Of a stretch of 64,000 nt of DNA, positions 43,004 to 51,837 are shown piece after piece. The stretch lies in the NCBI RefSeq assembly GCF_020911925.1, contig NZ_CP087134.1:4960001-5024000 (forward strand), read 5' to 3'. The notes below the pieces were generated by a model, which did not search any database, was not told the origin of the DNA, and saw nothing but the letters and a program-made list of their open reading frames with translations. This DNA is from Flavobacterium cupriresistens. Lineage in GTDB: Bacteria > Bacteroidota > Bacteroidia > Flavobacteriales > Flavobacteriaceae. Made by a program: the position numbers and the translations under genes. Each line of letters opens with the position of its first letter. The first letter of the stretch is position 1.

Positions 43004-43036
43004 AAAAAAAGCCATTTCTGCGGCAACAGAAATGGC
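42988..43036 (+). promoter_or_regulatory. Candidate cysteine attenuator: two mutually exclusive RNA structures
   Basis: Structure A: GCCATTTCTG (43011-43020) pairs perfectly with CAGAAATGGC (43027-43036) around loop CGGCAA. Structure B: CTGTTGCTG (42988-42996, the Cys codons) pairs over 9 bp, one of them G-U, with CGGCAACAG (43021-43029). They share 43027-43029 and cannot coexist. A ribosome stalled on the Cys codons would block B and favour A. No T run follows A on the plus strand, so the output may be Rho-dependent, act on mRNA stability, or involve translation rather than intrinsic termination. Confidence 0.5.
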
Positions 43037-43139
43037 GAGGCTTAAGAACAACATTATCGTGAAATAAAGGAAACAAACAGAGAGTTGAAAAATCAACTTT
43101 CAAGGCTCCTTGTTAATTACTTAAAACCAATACAAAGAA

Positions 43140-46100
43140 ATGAAAAAAATATTAAAGATATACTCATTGCTTTCTATCTTGCTGTTATCGGCAGGAATTA
43201 ATGCCCAAAACACCACACCACTCATACAATCAAAGTTAGACGGAACCGTCGTAGATGACATTACTAATCAACCTATTATCGGCGCTTCTGTAACCATTAA
43301 GGGAACGACACACGGAGTTGTAACAGATACAGAAGGAAAATTCTTTTTTCAAACCGGTCAAAAATTTCCATATACTTTAATCGTAAGTTACATTGGATAT
43401 AAAAAAACAGAAATAGTTGTCGAAGGAAATCCGGTAATTATAAACCTTAAAGAAGAGCGCCAGGAATTAGACGAATTAGTAGTTGTCGGATATGGTTCTC
43501 AGAAAAGAAAAGACATTACAGGAGCTGTAGCCTCAATTCCAAAAGCCAATCTTGCTCAGGTCACCTCATCAGCAGACAATTTATTGCGAGGAGCTGTTCC
43601 GGGTGTAGTGGTAACACAAAGCTCGGGACGTCCGGGTGCTTCTTCCAGCGTACGCATCAGGGGTGGAAATTCTATCACTGCCGGTAACGAACCGCTATAC
43701 GTCATCGATGGCATCCTGGTTTACAATGACAATAGCAACGGTACAGCCGGAGTCGCTCTGGCCGGAGCAGGAGTTAACGTATTATCTACGATCAATCCTG
43801 GTGATATTGAGTCTATTGAAGTCCTAAAAGACGCTTCTGCAACCGCCATTTACGGCTCTAGAGGGGCTAACGGAGTAATACTTATTACAACAAAAAAGGG
43901 TACAAAAGGAGTAGACAGAATCTCTTATCAAGGTTATTTTGGGGTACAATCCGTATCTAAAAAACTAAATCTGATGAATGCTTCTCAATGGGCCAGTTTG
44001 CGTAATGATGTTCAGGCCAGTATCGGACAGGCGCCTTCTTTTACTGCCGCACAAATTGAAGATTTTAGAACTTCCGGAAATTACGACTGGCAATCTGCTG
44101 CATTTAGAACCGCAGCTCCAATTCAAAACCATCAATTGACTTTTTCAGGGGGTGATGACCGTTCGAGATATGCTATTTCAGCAAGTTTTTTTGATCAGCA
44201 AGGTGTTGTAATCGGGACAGATTTTAAAAGAATTTCCTTAAGAGCCAATTACGAAAGAAACTATTCTCAAGTTTTTAAGTTCGGGGTGAACATCAATTAT
44301 ACCAACTCCTCCTCAAATGGAATTGGCTCCTCCAATTCAGGAAGAGAACCAAGTCCGCTGATTAGTGCATTGTTAATTGCTCCCGTAGTTCCAATCAAAA
44401 ATCCTGACGGAAGTTACAATGTCACCAAAAACCCCTACGCGACCTCAACAAACGGATATATTTCCAATCCGATCAATGATTTGGAAAATACGGTTAATGA
44501 AACCAAAATCAATAGAATCCTGAGCAGTTTGTTTGGGGAATATAAAATTACCAAAGAATTAATTGCTAAAGTTTCGGTAAGTGGCGATGTGATCAATACC
44601 AAACAAAATTATTACGCTCCTTCTTACACCACAACCGGAGCTTCTACCAAAGGATTGGCTTCAGTTGGTAACCGACTGGTAAGTTCTGTATTGAATGAAA
44701 ACACGCTGAATTACAATACTCGTTTTGGAGAGAACCACAAATTTTCAGCTTTGGCCGGATACACACTGCAATATACCAAAGGTGAAGTGGTTACTGCCGG
44801 TGCCAACACTTTCGTGAATGATCATAATCTCTATAATGCCCTACAAGATGGTGTTCCGACAAAACCGTATAGTGATGCTTTTGAAAGTGTTTTGAAATCA
44901 TGGTTAACAAGGGTCAATTATTCTTATAAAGACCGTTATAATTTTACTTTGTCTGCTCGTGCCGATGGATCATCCAGATTTGGTTCGGAATCACTTTGGG
45001 GGTATTTCCCGTCAGCTGGATTCTCATGGAATATTACAGAAGAAGATTTCGCTAAAAACTTAAAAGGAGTTACAGAAGCAAAACTTAGACTTAGCGCCGG
45101 AACAACAGGAAATCAAGAAATTGGAAATTATCTTTCTCTGGCTTCTATGGGTTCTGTTAACTATTCTTTCGGAGGCACCATCAACACCGGACTAGCCCCT
45201 ACCCGATTGGCCAATCCCGATTTAAAATGGGAGAAAACAAATCAGTATAACATTGGTTTAGACCTGTCCTTATTAGACCGAAAAATAAATTTTGTTTTTG
45301 ATGTTTACTACAAAAAAACCAATGATTTACTGATCAATGTACCCGTGCCGCTTACTTCAGGATATGCCACTGTACTTCAAAACATTGGAGGGGTTGAAAA
45401 TAAAGGTATCGAGATTGGTTTGATCACCGAGAACTTAAAAACCGAAAACTTTTCCTGGAACTCTAATTTTGTGTTTTCGGCCAATAAAAACAAAGTCGTT
45501 GCAATAGGAAACGGAGTTACTCAATTTTTCCCTATCGTTCCAAATGGCTCTTTATTACAGCAACAACCCGTGATTGTAAAAGTTGGAAAACCTCTCGGGA
45601 CTTTCTGGGGATACAGAACCAACGGTATTTTTCAGACTCAGGACGAAATCAATACACAACCTAAAATAAACAGTCTGGCCAATACCAAAGTTGGAGACCG
45701 CAAATATGTAGATACCAACGGAGACGGAATAATCTCAGCCGCCGACAAAGGAGATCTTGGAAGCTCACAACCCAAATTTGTGGGAAGTATCAGTAACACC
45801 ATATCCTATAAAAATTTTGATTTGCAAGTTAATTTTCAGGGTTCTTATGGCGGAAAAGTTTTTAATGCCCTGAACCAACAACTGGAAATCTCTACACTTG
45901 GAACGAATGCGTCAACAGTCCTAAATGATCGTTGGACACCTGCAAATCAGAGCAATGAGATCCCAAGAGCATCGAGTTCTCCTCTGGCAATAGTTTCAGA
46001 ACGTTATGTTGAAGATGCTTCTTTTTTAAGATTAAAATTAATCACTTTAGGTTACACCTTACCTAAAAGCGTTGCTAAAAAATTAAGAGCCAACAGTGTG

Positions 46101-46262
46101 AAATTTTATGTTTCTGCAGAAAACCTGATAACCTGGACTAAATACAAAGGCTATGACCCTGAAGTAAGTTCCTACGAACAAAACAATTTATATCCCGGCA
46201 TTGACTTTGGCGCCTATCCAAATTCCAAAACATTCATTTCCGGTCTGAACGTAACTTTCTAA
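43140..46262 (+). CDS. SusC/RagA-family TonB-dependent outer-membrane transporter
   Basis: A 1040-residue transporter. Signal peptide (1-22) is followed by a carboxypeptidase-regulatory-like domain (VDDITNQPIIGASVTIKG...FPYTLIVSYIGYKKTEI), a TonB-box-like LDELVVVGYGSQKRKD, the plug (VRIRGGNSITAGNEPLYVIDGI, DPGDIESIEVLKDASATAIYGSRGANGVILITTKKG) and a large beta-barrel ending in GLNVTF. With the SusD protein encoded 15 bp downstream it imports a ligand across the outer membrane. Gene context (two sulfatases, a YeiH-type transporter) points to sulfate-bearing organic compounds rather than a typical glycan. Confidence 0.92.
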   Translation: MKKILKIYSLLSILLLSAGINAQNTTPLIQSKLDGTVVDDITNQPIIGASVTIKGTTHGVVTDTEGKFFFQTGQKFPYTLIVSYIGYKKTEIVVEGNPVIINLKEERQELDELVVVGYGSQKRKDITGAVASIPKANLAQVTSSADNLLRGAVPGVVVTQSSGRPGASSSVRIRGGNSITAGNEPLYVIDGILVYNDNSNGTAGVALAGAGVNVLSTINPGDIESIEVLKDASATAIYGSRGANGVILITTKKGTKGVDRISYQGYFGVQSVSKKLNLMNASQWASLRNDVQASIGQAPSFTAAQIEDFRTSGNYDWQSAAFRTAAPIQNHQLTFSGGDDRSRYAISASFFDQQGVVIGTDFKRISLRANYERNYSQVFKFGVNINYTNSSSNGIGSSNSGREPSPLISALLIAPVVPIKNPDGSYNVTKNPYATSTNGYISNPINDLENTVNETKINRILSSLFGEYKITKELIAKVSVSGDVINTKQNYYAPSYTTTGASTKGLASVGNRLVSSVLNENTLNYNTRFGENHKFSALAGYTLQYTKGEVVTAGANTFVNDHNLYNALQDGVPTKPYSDAFESVLKSWLTRVNYSYKDRYNFTLSARADGSSRFGSESLWGYFPSAGFSWNITEEDFAKNLKGVTEAKLRLSAGTTGNQEIGNYLSLASMGSVNYSFGGTINTGLAPTRLANPDLKWEKTNQYNIGLDLSLLDRKINFVFDVYYKKTNDLLINVPVPLTSGYATVLQNIGGVENKGIEIGLITENLKTENFSWNSNFVFSANKNKVVAIGNGVTQFFPIVPNGSLLQQQPVIVKVGKPLGTFWGYRTNGIFQTQDEINTQPKINSLANTKVGDRKYVDTNGDGIISAADKGDLGSSQPKFVGSISNTISYKNFDLQVNFQGSYGGKVFNALNQQLEISTLGTNASTVLNDRWTPANQSNEIPRASSSPLAIVSERYVEDASFLRLKLITLGYTLPKSVAKKLRANSVKFYVSAENLITWTKYKGYDPEVSSYEQNNLYPGIDFGAYPNSKTFISGLNVTF

Positions 46263-46277
46263 GTAAAAAATAAAACA

Positions 46278-47750
46278 ATGAAAAAAATACTATACACAAT
46301 TCTATTAGGTGCAAGTCTGCTGGTATCGTGCACCGATCTCGAGCTAACACCAATCTCATTTGTTACGGAAGATAAATACTTTGTAACGCAAGATGATGCA
46401 GTGGCAAGCGTAACAGCCGTTTATGCTTCCTTAAATAATGATCCTGGTGAACAAAGCTTATTTGGCAGAAATCTATATTTCCTTACCGACATGGCTTCTG
46501 ATTATGCTGCTGCGGGAGTTTCTGCAACGAATCCACAAGTAAGAGCCTTGAGTAGTTTGACACATGATGCAACTACAGATCGTGTTCAGGTAGCTTGGCG
46601 TCAGATTTATGCCGGAATCAACAGAGCCAATGTATCGATTGACAATATTCCAAAAGTTTCTGGCTCGGAAGTAATCAAAACCCGATTGATTAATGAAGCA
46701 AAATTCATAAGAGCGTTATTGTATTTTCAAGCGGTTCGTCTTTGGGGAGGCGTTCCAATTGTTTTACATGAACCAACTTCTATTAATGTTGAAAGTTTAA
46801 AATCAAAAAGAGCAACAGTAGAGGAAGTTTACGCTCAAATTATCTCTGATTTAACAGCAGCGGAAAGTTTGCCAGCAGTTTATCCTGCAAATGATGCCGG
46901 TCGCGCTACATCAGGAGCTGCAAAATCATTGTTAGTAAAAGTATACATCACCCGAAAAGACTGGGATAAAACCCTTTCAAAATCTCAAGAAGTAATTAAC
47001 GGGGGGTACGGATATGCTCTTTTTGAAAATTTTGCAGACGTATTCAACAAAGCCAAAAAGAATGGAAAAGAACATATTTTCTCTGTTCAATTCGAACCCA
47101 ATCAGGCAGGAAACGGTTCTAGCGGCAGTACCTTTCAAGGAACTTCTTTTACCGGATTTACCGCAACAGAACCTGCAGATATTATTTCAGATGTCGCCTT
47201 ATTTTATGACATCTATGCTCCTCAGGATACCCGAAGAGATGTGAGTTATGCCAAACAATTGTTCAATCCGGCGACAGGATCGTTATATACTTTTCCGAAA
47301 CCGATTTTCAAAAAGTATCTGGACCTTACCAACCTGGCTTCTCCCGGTAATGTTGCCATTAATTTCCCGCTGATTCGATATGCAGATATTTTATTGTCTT
47401 ATGCCGAAGCGATCAATGAAAAAAGTGGCCCGACAGCAGAAGCCTACGAATATTTAAATCAGGTAAAAAGAAGAGCTTACGGAAAACCAATATTCACTCC
47501 TGATGCAACGATCGATTATTCCGGATTAACACAAGCTACTTTCAGAGCGGCTATTCAGGAAGAACGCAAAAAAGAATTCGTTCAGGAAGGCCAAAGATGG
47601 TACGATTTAGTACGCTGGGGAACTCTGGTTACCGAAGTAAAAAAAGTTACTGCCAAAAACTCGGTTTCTGAGAGAAACAATTTATACCCAATTCCACAAA
47701 GCGAAAGAAGTATCGACCCAGTTGGATTACCACAAAACACAGGATATTAA
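46278..47750 (+). CDS. SusD/RagB-family surface lipoprotein
   Basis: A 490-residue lipoprotein with lipobox ending at Cys18 (SLLVSC) and the SusD fold. The N-terminal TPR region includes WRQIYAGINRANVSIDNI and NEAKFIRALLYFQAVRLWGGVPIV. The C-terminal IRYADILLSYAEAIN, FRAAIQEERKKEFVQEGQRWYDLVRWG and NLYPIPQSERS are family marks. It forms the lid of the SusC channel and binds the ligand at the cell surface. Confidence 0.92.
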   Translation: MKKILYTILLGASLLVSCTDLELTPISFVTEDKYFVTQDDAVASVTAVYASLNNDPGEQSLFGRNLYFLTDMASDYAAAGVSATNPQVRALSSLTHDATTDRVQVAWRQIYAGINRANVSIDNIPKVSGSEVIKTRLINEAKFIRALLYFQAVRLWGGVPIVLHEPTSINVESLKSKRATVEEVYAQIISDLTAAESLPAVYPANDAGRATSGAAKSLLVKVYITRKDWDKTLSKSQEVINGGYGYALFENFADVFNKAKKNGKEHIFSVQFEPNQAGNGSSGSTFQGTSFTGFTATEPADIISDVALFYDIYAPQDTRRDVSYAKQLFNPATGSLYTFPKPIFKKYLDLTNLASPGNVAINFPLIRYADILLSYAEAINEKSGPTAEAYEYLNQVKRRAYGKPIFTPDATIDYSGLTQATFRAAIQEERKKEFVQEGQRWYDLVRWGTLVTEVKKVTAKNSVSERNNLYPIPQSERSIDPVGLPQNTGY

Positions 47751-47772
47751 TTAACCCAAATAAACAACACCA

Positions 47773-49695
47773 ATGAAAAAAGTTAAAAACAACAGTACAA
47801 TCAAAAGTCCGCAAAAAGGACTTTTGATTACGGCTTTACTAGCCGCACAATTCGGATTTGCACAATTAAATCCTGACACCGAATTTAAAGGAACTATCGG
47901 AAAAACTTTAGCCGATTCCAAAGAATACTGGCCTGAGCCTGTAACGGCACCAAAAGGAGCACCAAACGTGGTATGGATCTTACTTGATGATGTTGGATTT
48001 GGAGCTGCAAGTGCTTTTGGAGGTCTAATACAAACACCAACTTTTGATAATCTGGCCAACAATGGTTTACGATACACCAATTTTCACACCACCGCAATTT
48101 GTGCTCCGACACGAGCCGCTTTATTAACGGGAAGAAATTCAGGAAGAGTACATGTTAGCGGATTTTCACACACCGTTTTGTCTGCCGGTTTCCCTGGTTG
48201 GGACGGAAGAATTCCTGCTGACAAAGGAACAATTGCCGAAATTTTACACGCTAACGGCTACAACACTTTTGCCGTTGGTAAATATGGTGTTACTCCTGAT
48301 GAAGAGGCTACAGATGCCGGTCCGTTTGACAGATGGCCAACCGGTAAAGGATTTGATCACTTTTTTGGTTTCTTAGGTTCCCAAACCGATCAGTATAAAC
48401 CGGATTTGGTAGAAGATCAGGCACACGTAACTCCGGACGGAAGACATTTAACGGATCAGATCACAGACAAAGCGATCAGCTATATTACCAAACAACAAAA
48501 AGCAGCTCCGGGAAAACCATTTTTCTTGTACTATGCGCCCGGAGCCGTTCACGCACCTCATCAGGTTGCAGAATCTTGGAGCGATCAATACAAAGGTAAA
48601 TTTGATGAAGGCTGGGATGCTTATCGCGAAAAAGTATTAGCCAATCAGAAGAAATTAGGAGTAGTTCCTGCCAATGCTGTACTTCCGGAACGCAATCCGC
48701 TTATTACAGATTGGAAAAAACTAAGTCCAAACGAAAAGAAAGTATATGCCCGATTCATGGAAGTTTATGCCGGATATCTTACCTACACCGATCACGAAAT
48801 AGGAAGAGTTGTAAATCACCTGAAAGAAACCAATCAATTAGACAACACCTTAATTATTGTTTCCATTGGAGATAACGGAGCCAGTAAAGAAGGGACTTTA
48901 CAAGGTACCATCAACCAAAATCTATTTTCTCAGGGTGTTTCTGACGAAAAAAATCTTCAAGCCAACTTAGATCATATCGGGGAAATTGGTACGGCAAAAG
49001 GGCTCAATACCAACTATCCGTTAGGCTGGGCTCAAGCAACAAACGTGCCTTTTAAAAACTGGAAACAAGATGCACAATCTGAAGGAGGAACCCGTAATCC
49101 GTTGATTATCTTCTATCCAAAAGGAATTAAAGACAAAGGTGGAATCAGAAATCAATACAGCCATGTTACCGATATACTTCCGACAACATTAGATATTATT
49201 GGAGTTAAAGCTCCGGAATATATCAAAGAAATTAAGCAGGATAAAATACAAGGTTCTTCTTTATACGCTTCTTTAAATGATCCGAAAGCAGAATCTTTAC
49301 ATAAAGTACAGTACTACTATATTTTTGGAAACAGAGCCATTTACAAAGACGGTTGGAAAGCTGCCGCTGCTCATCTTCCTGATTCTTTTGCCTTAAAAAA
49401 TAGCTTAGGCAAAAATGAACCTCCTGCAAAAAGCAATTTTGATACCGATGTTTGGGAATTGTACAACTTAAACGAAGATTTTAATGAGCGTGTCAACCTT
49501 GCTAAAAAATACCCTGAAAAATTAGCTGAACTTAAAAAACTGTTTGATGAGCAGGCAAAAGAAAACAATGTTTATCCGCTAATTGACTGGCAGGATGTTT
49601 TCAGCAGAAGAATCCACAATTCAGGACCGGATAAAGACAAAAACATTCAAGAACTTATTAAGAAAGCCACCCAACCCGAAGGAGGATCACATTAA
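47773..49695 (+). CDS. Arylsulfatase (S1 family), exported
   Basis: A 640-residue sulfatase with an N-terminal export signal (residues ~14-31). The metal site WILLDDVGFG is followed by the catalytic motif CAPTRAALLTGR with Cys110, the residue that is converted to formylglycine (CxPxR). Later marks are GYNTFAVGKYG and SIGDNGASKEGT. The size and the insertions resemble alkyl/aryl-sulfatases of the Pseudomonas AtsA type that serve sulfur scavenging. It releases inorganic sulfate in the periplasm. A formylglycine-generating enzyme is not in the window. It is co-transcribed with susD (22-bp gap). Confidence 0.92.
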   Translation: MKKVKNNSTIKSPQKGLLITALLAAQFGFAQLNPDTEFKGTIGKTLADSKEYWPEPVTAPKGAPNVVWILLDDVGFGAASAFGGLIQTPTFDNLANNGLRYTNFHTTAICAPTRAALLTGRNSGRVHVSGFSHTVLSAGFPGWDGRIPADKGTIAEILHANGYNTFAVGKYGVTPDEEATDAGPFDRWPTGKGFDHFFGFLGSQTDQYKPDLVEDQAHVTPDGRHLTDQITDKAISYITKQQKAAPGKPFFLYYAPGAVHAPHQVAESWSDQYKGKFDEGWDAYREKVLANQKKLGVVPANAVLPERNPLITDWKKLSPNEKKVYARFMEVYAGYLTYTDHEIGRVVNHLKETNQLDNTLIIVSIGDNGASKEGTLQGTINQNLFSQGVSDEKNLQANLDHIGEIGTAKGLNTNYPLGWAQATNVPFKNWKQDAQSEGGTRNPLIIFYPKGIKDKGGIRNQYSHVTDILPTTLDIIGVKAPEYIKEIKQDKIQGSSLYASLNDPKAESLHKVQYYYIFGNRAIYKDGWKAAAAHLPDSFALKNSLGKNEPPAKSNFDTDVWELYNLNEDFNERVNLAKKYPEKLAELKKLFDEQAKENNVYPLIDWQDVFSRRIHNSGPDKDKNIQELIKKATQPEGGSH

Positions 49696-49775
49696 TTCAT
49701 TACAACTAAAATTCAGGTCTTTTTGACAAACCTAAAAGACCTGATTCTATTTGAATCATTTAAAATTAAATCAGT

Positions 49776-49895
49776 ATGAAAAGAGTAGACTATGAAATTA
49801 TTGGAAAAAAGATTGTCGTTGGGGCGATTGTATTTTTAGTACCACTAGTCATTTTGGCTGGAGGTTTAGCATTAGTAAATCAACTTTTAAAATAA
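49776..49895 (+). CDS. 39-residue single-pass membrane peptide
   Basis: This small gene lies between the sulfatase and the desaturase-like gene. It has an ATG, a charged N-terminus (MKRVDYEIIGKK), one hydrophobic helix (about residues 13-34, IVVGAIVFLVPLVILAGGLA) and TAA six bp before the next ATG. Placement inside a tight same-strand operon and the clean TM pattern support a real gene. It may be a small partner of the neighbouring multi-pass proteins. I do not recognise the family. Confidence 0.65.
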   Translation: MKRVDYEIIGKKIVVGAIVFLVPLVILAGGLALVNQLLK

Positions 49896-49901
49896 AAAAT
49901 C

Positions 49902-51002
49902 ATGGGAGTAATTCACAATCCACAAAAAAACTTAGCAAGAGACTTTGGAATCAGTCTTTTTATATACAGCTTGCCAGTATTGGCCATTTATTTATATTTC
50001 AAACTAAACAATGGTATCATAGCAGAATCACACCTTACGCTGCCTTCATTTTTAGAATTTGCGAAGCCGGTCTTTGCCAACATCCGCAGTTGGGGTCTAA
50101 TCGTTTTCATGCTTATACTGGGCGTTATTGAATTCGCTGCGGGTCTTTATGACGATCAATGGACAGGACAAGAACGCAAAGTAGACATCATCTGTTTTTT
50201 GGCTCCAAAACTACTATTACCTCCTGTAATTGCGTTTTTCAGTTTAACCGCTTTGCCTTTTCTAATTCCCAACTTAGCAAACACGCTTTCCTGGGTTCCG
50301 TTTTGGGGTGGCTTTTTCCTGATTGCCGTAGCCGATGATTTAACGCAGTACTGGTACCATCGTTTGCATCATCAGGTTCCGTTTTTATGGCGTTTTCACA
50401 GAACACACCATTCGGCTCCTTACATGGGAATGGCGATGGCATCAAGACAGAATTTTATTTATACCGTTTTCTTTTCACAAATTTATTTGACCGCGACCTT
50501 AACGTTTTTAGGTTTAGGATTACCCGCTTTGTTTGTTACGGTTATAAAAAGTTTTATCACATTGGGTGCCCATTCCAGTATTGCCTGGGATAAACCTTTT
50601 TACAAATACAGAATATTGCATCCGATTGCCTGGGTTTTAGAACGTTTTATTTCGACTCCCGCCACACATCATGCGCATCATGCTGACACAAGTGGCGATG
50701 GTGTTGGTCATTTTAAAGGCAACTTTGGTAATATGTTTTTTCTTTGGGACATCATCTTCGGAACAGGTTTGATCACTCGCAAATTTCCAAAATCGTATGG
50801 AATGAAATCGTACAAACAAGAAGAATGGTATGCCCAGTTTCTTTGGCCGATTTTCAAATCTAAAAAAGAAGGAAGTGCTTTGGCTGATGGCGTTTTTGCT
50901 GCTCCCCTTGCACAAAAAGCGAATAACTACAGTAATGTTAATATTCCTTCTAATGTCCCAGCACCGGCGGGCCCTGCTTATTATGAGCATGTTGAATCTT
51001 AA
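49902..51002 (+). CDS. Sterol desaturase / fatty acid hydroxylase family protein
   Basis: A 366-residue integral membrane protein with several TM helices (about 15-35, 60-80, 105-130, 145-165) and the di-iron histidine clusters of the fatty-acid-hydroxylase superfamily: YWYHRLHHQVPFLWRFHRTHHS and PATHHAHHADTSGDG. Such enzymes hydroxylate or desaturate lipids using oxygen. Its place between two sulfatase genes is unusual; a role on a sulfated or sulfonated lipid or organosulfur substrate is an inference. It starts six bp after the small membrane peptide gene. Confidence 0.85.
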   Translation: MGVIHNPQKNLARDFGISLFIYSLPVLAIYLYFKLNNGIIAESHLTLPSFLEFAKPVFANIRSWGLIVFMLILGVIEFAAGLYDDQWTGQERKVDIICFLAPKLLLPPVIAFFSLTALPFLIPNLANTLSWVPFWGGFFLIAVADDLTQYWYHRLHHQVPFLWRFHRTHHSAPYMGMAMASRQNFIYTVFFSQIYLTATLTFLGLGLPALFVTVIKSFITLGAHSSIAWDKPFYKYRILHPIAWVLERFISTPATHHAHHADTSGDGVGHFKGNFGNMFFLWDIIFGTGLITRKFPKSYGMKSYKQEEWYAQFLWPIFKSKKEGSALADGVFAAPLAQKANNYSNVNIPSNVPAPAGPAYYEHVES

Positions 51003-51011
51003 AAAAAGACC

Positions 51012-51734
51012 ATGAAAAATAAAACAATAAAACGCCGTATAACAGCAATTGTATTTCTAATTACAATTGCTTGTTTTTCTCAGAATCGGAGTCAGACAAT
51101 CGTTCCGTTAGGATTTTTTTATTCTAAAATTAAAAGTCAAAAGAACCCACAGCTAATTGATGCGAGAGGTCCGGAAGAATTTGCTTTAAATCATATCGAA
51201 GGTGCCGTCAACTTGAACCTTCAATCCGAAAATTACGCCAAATATGTGGCCCATTTAGATCCATCAAAACCGGTATTCATTTATTCCATCGGAGCCGGAA
51301 GAAGTGTGGCTCTTGCAGACGAATTACTAAAAAATGGCTTTAAGGAAGCCTATAGTTTAGAAGGTGGAATTGCAAGTTGGATTGGTGCCGGAAAACCTTT
51401 TTACAGCAATTCGAAAAGCAAATTATCTCTAGCCGAATATAAAAAACTCATTACAGAGAATAATTTCGTTTTAGTTGATATCGGATCCAAATATTGCGGT
51501 GCCTGCAAAAAAGTCAAACCGGTTCTGGAAACTCTGAAAGCCCAATATGGCGAAAATTTAAAAATTGTAGAAATTGAACTCGAAGACAGCCCACAGGTAA
51601 TTGCTGATTTAAAAACAATACAAGTTTTCCCTACTCTGATCTTATACAAAAACGGGAAAATAACCTTTAAAAAAGAAGGCTCTGCTGATTTGAAAAACGA
51701 AGTTGATTTGGCTTTGGCAAACAATTTAAACTAA
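51012..51734 (+). CDS. Rhodanese-like/thioredoxin fusion protein, exported
   Basis: A 240-residue protein with a signal peptide (about 1-22). Residues ~30-130 are a rhodanese domain (LIDARGPEEFALNHIEGAVNLNL, GAGRSVALADELLKNGF, LEGGIASW). The catalytic Cys of the active-site loop is replaced by Ser92 (FIYSIGAGRS), so sulfurtransferase activity is unlikely. Residues ~140-240 are a thioredoxin domain with intact CGAC (162-165) and the cis-Pro segment VFPTLILYKNG. It probably reduces disulfides or binds sulfur species in the periplasm, in keeping with a sulfur locus. Confidence 0.85.
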   Translation: MKNKTIKRRITAIVFLITIACFSQNRSQTIVPLGFFYSKIKSQKNPQLIDARGPEEFALNHIEGAVNLNLQSENYAKYVAHLDPSKPVFIYSIGAGRSVALADELLKNGFKEAYSLEGGIASWIGAGKPFYSNSKSKLSLAEYKKLITENNFVLVDIGSKYCGACKKVKPVLETLKAQYGENLKIVEIELEDSPQVIADLKTIQVFPTLILYKNGKITFKKEGSADLKNEVDLALANNLN

Positions 51735-51837
51735 CCCAATTTCAATTATAACAGCCGTTTAAACCGTATTCAATGAAAACCATTATAGCGACCTCATCTC
51801 CTATTATTGGTTTTCATTTTTCAAATAAAATCTTTAC

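Noticed and set aside
43003..43036. Hairpin after leader peptide 2 as a minus-strand terminator (T run on that strand)
   Set aside because: No minus-strand gene lies to the right for it to terminate, and the pairing with the Cys codons gives a better reason on the plus strand. A dual role is possible.
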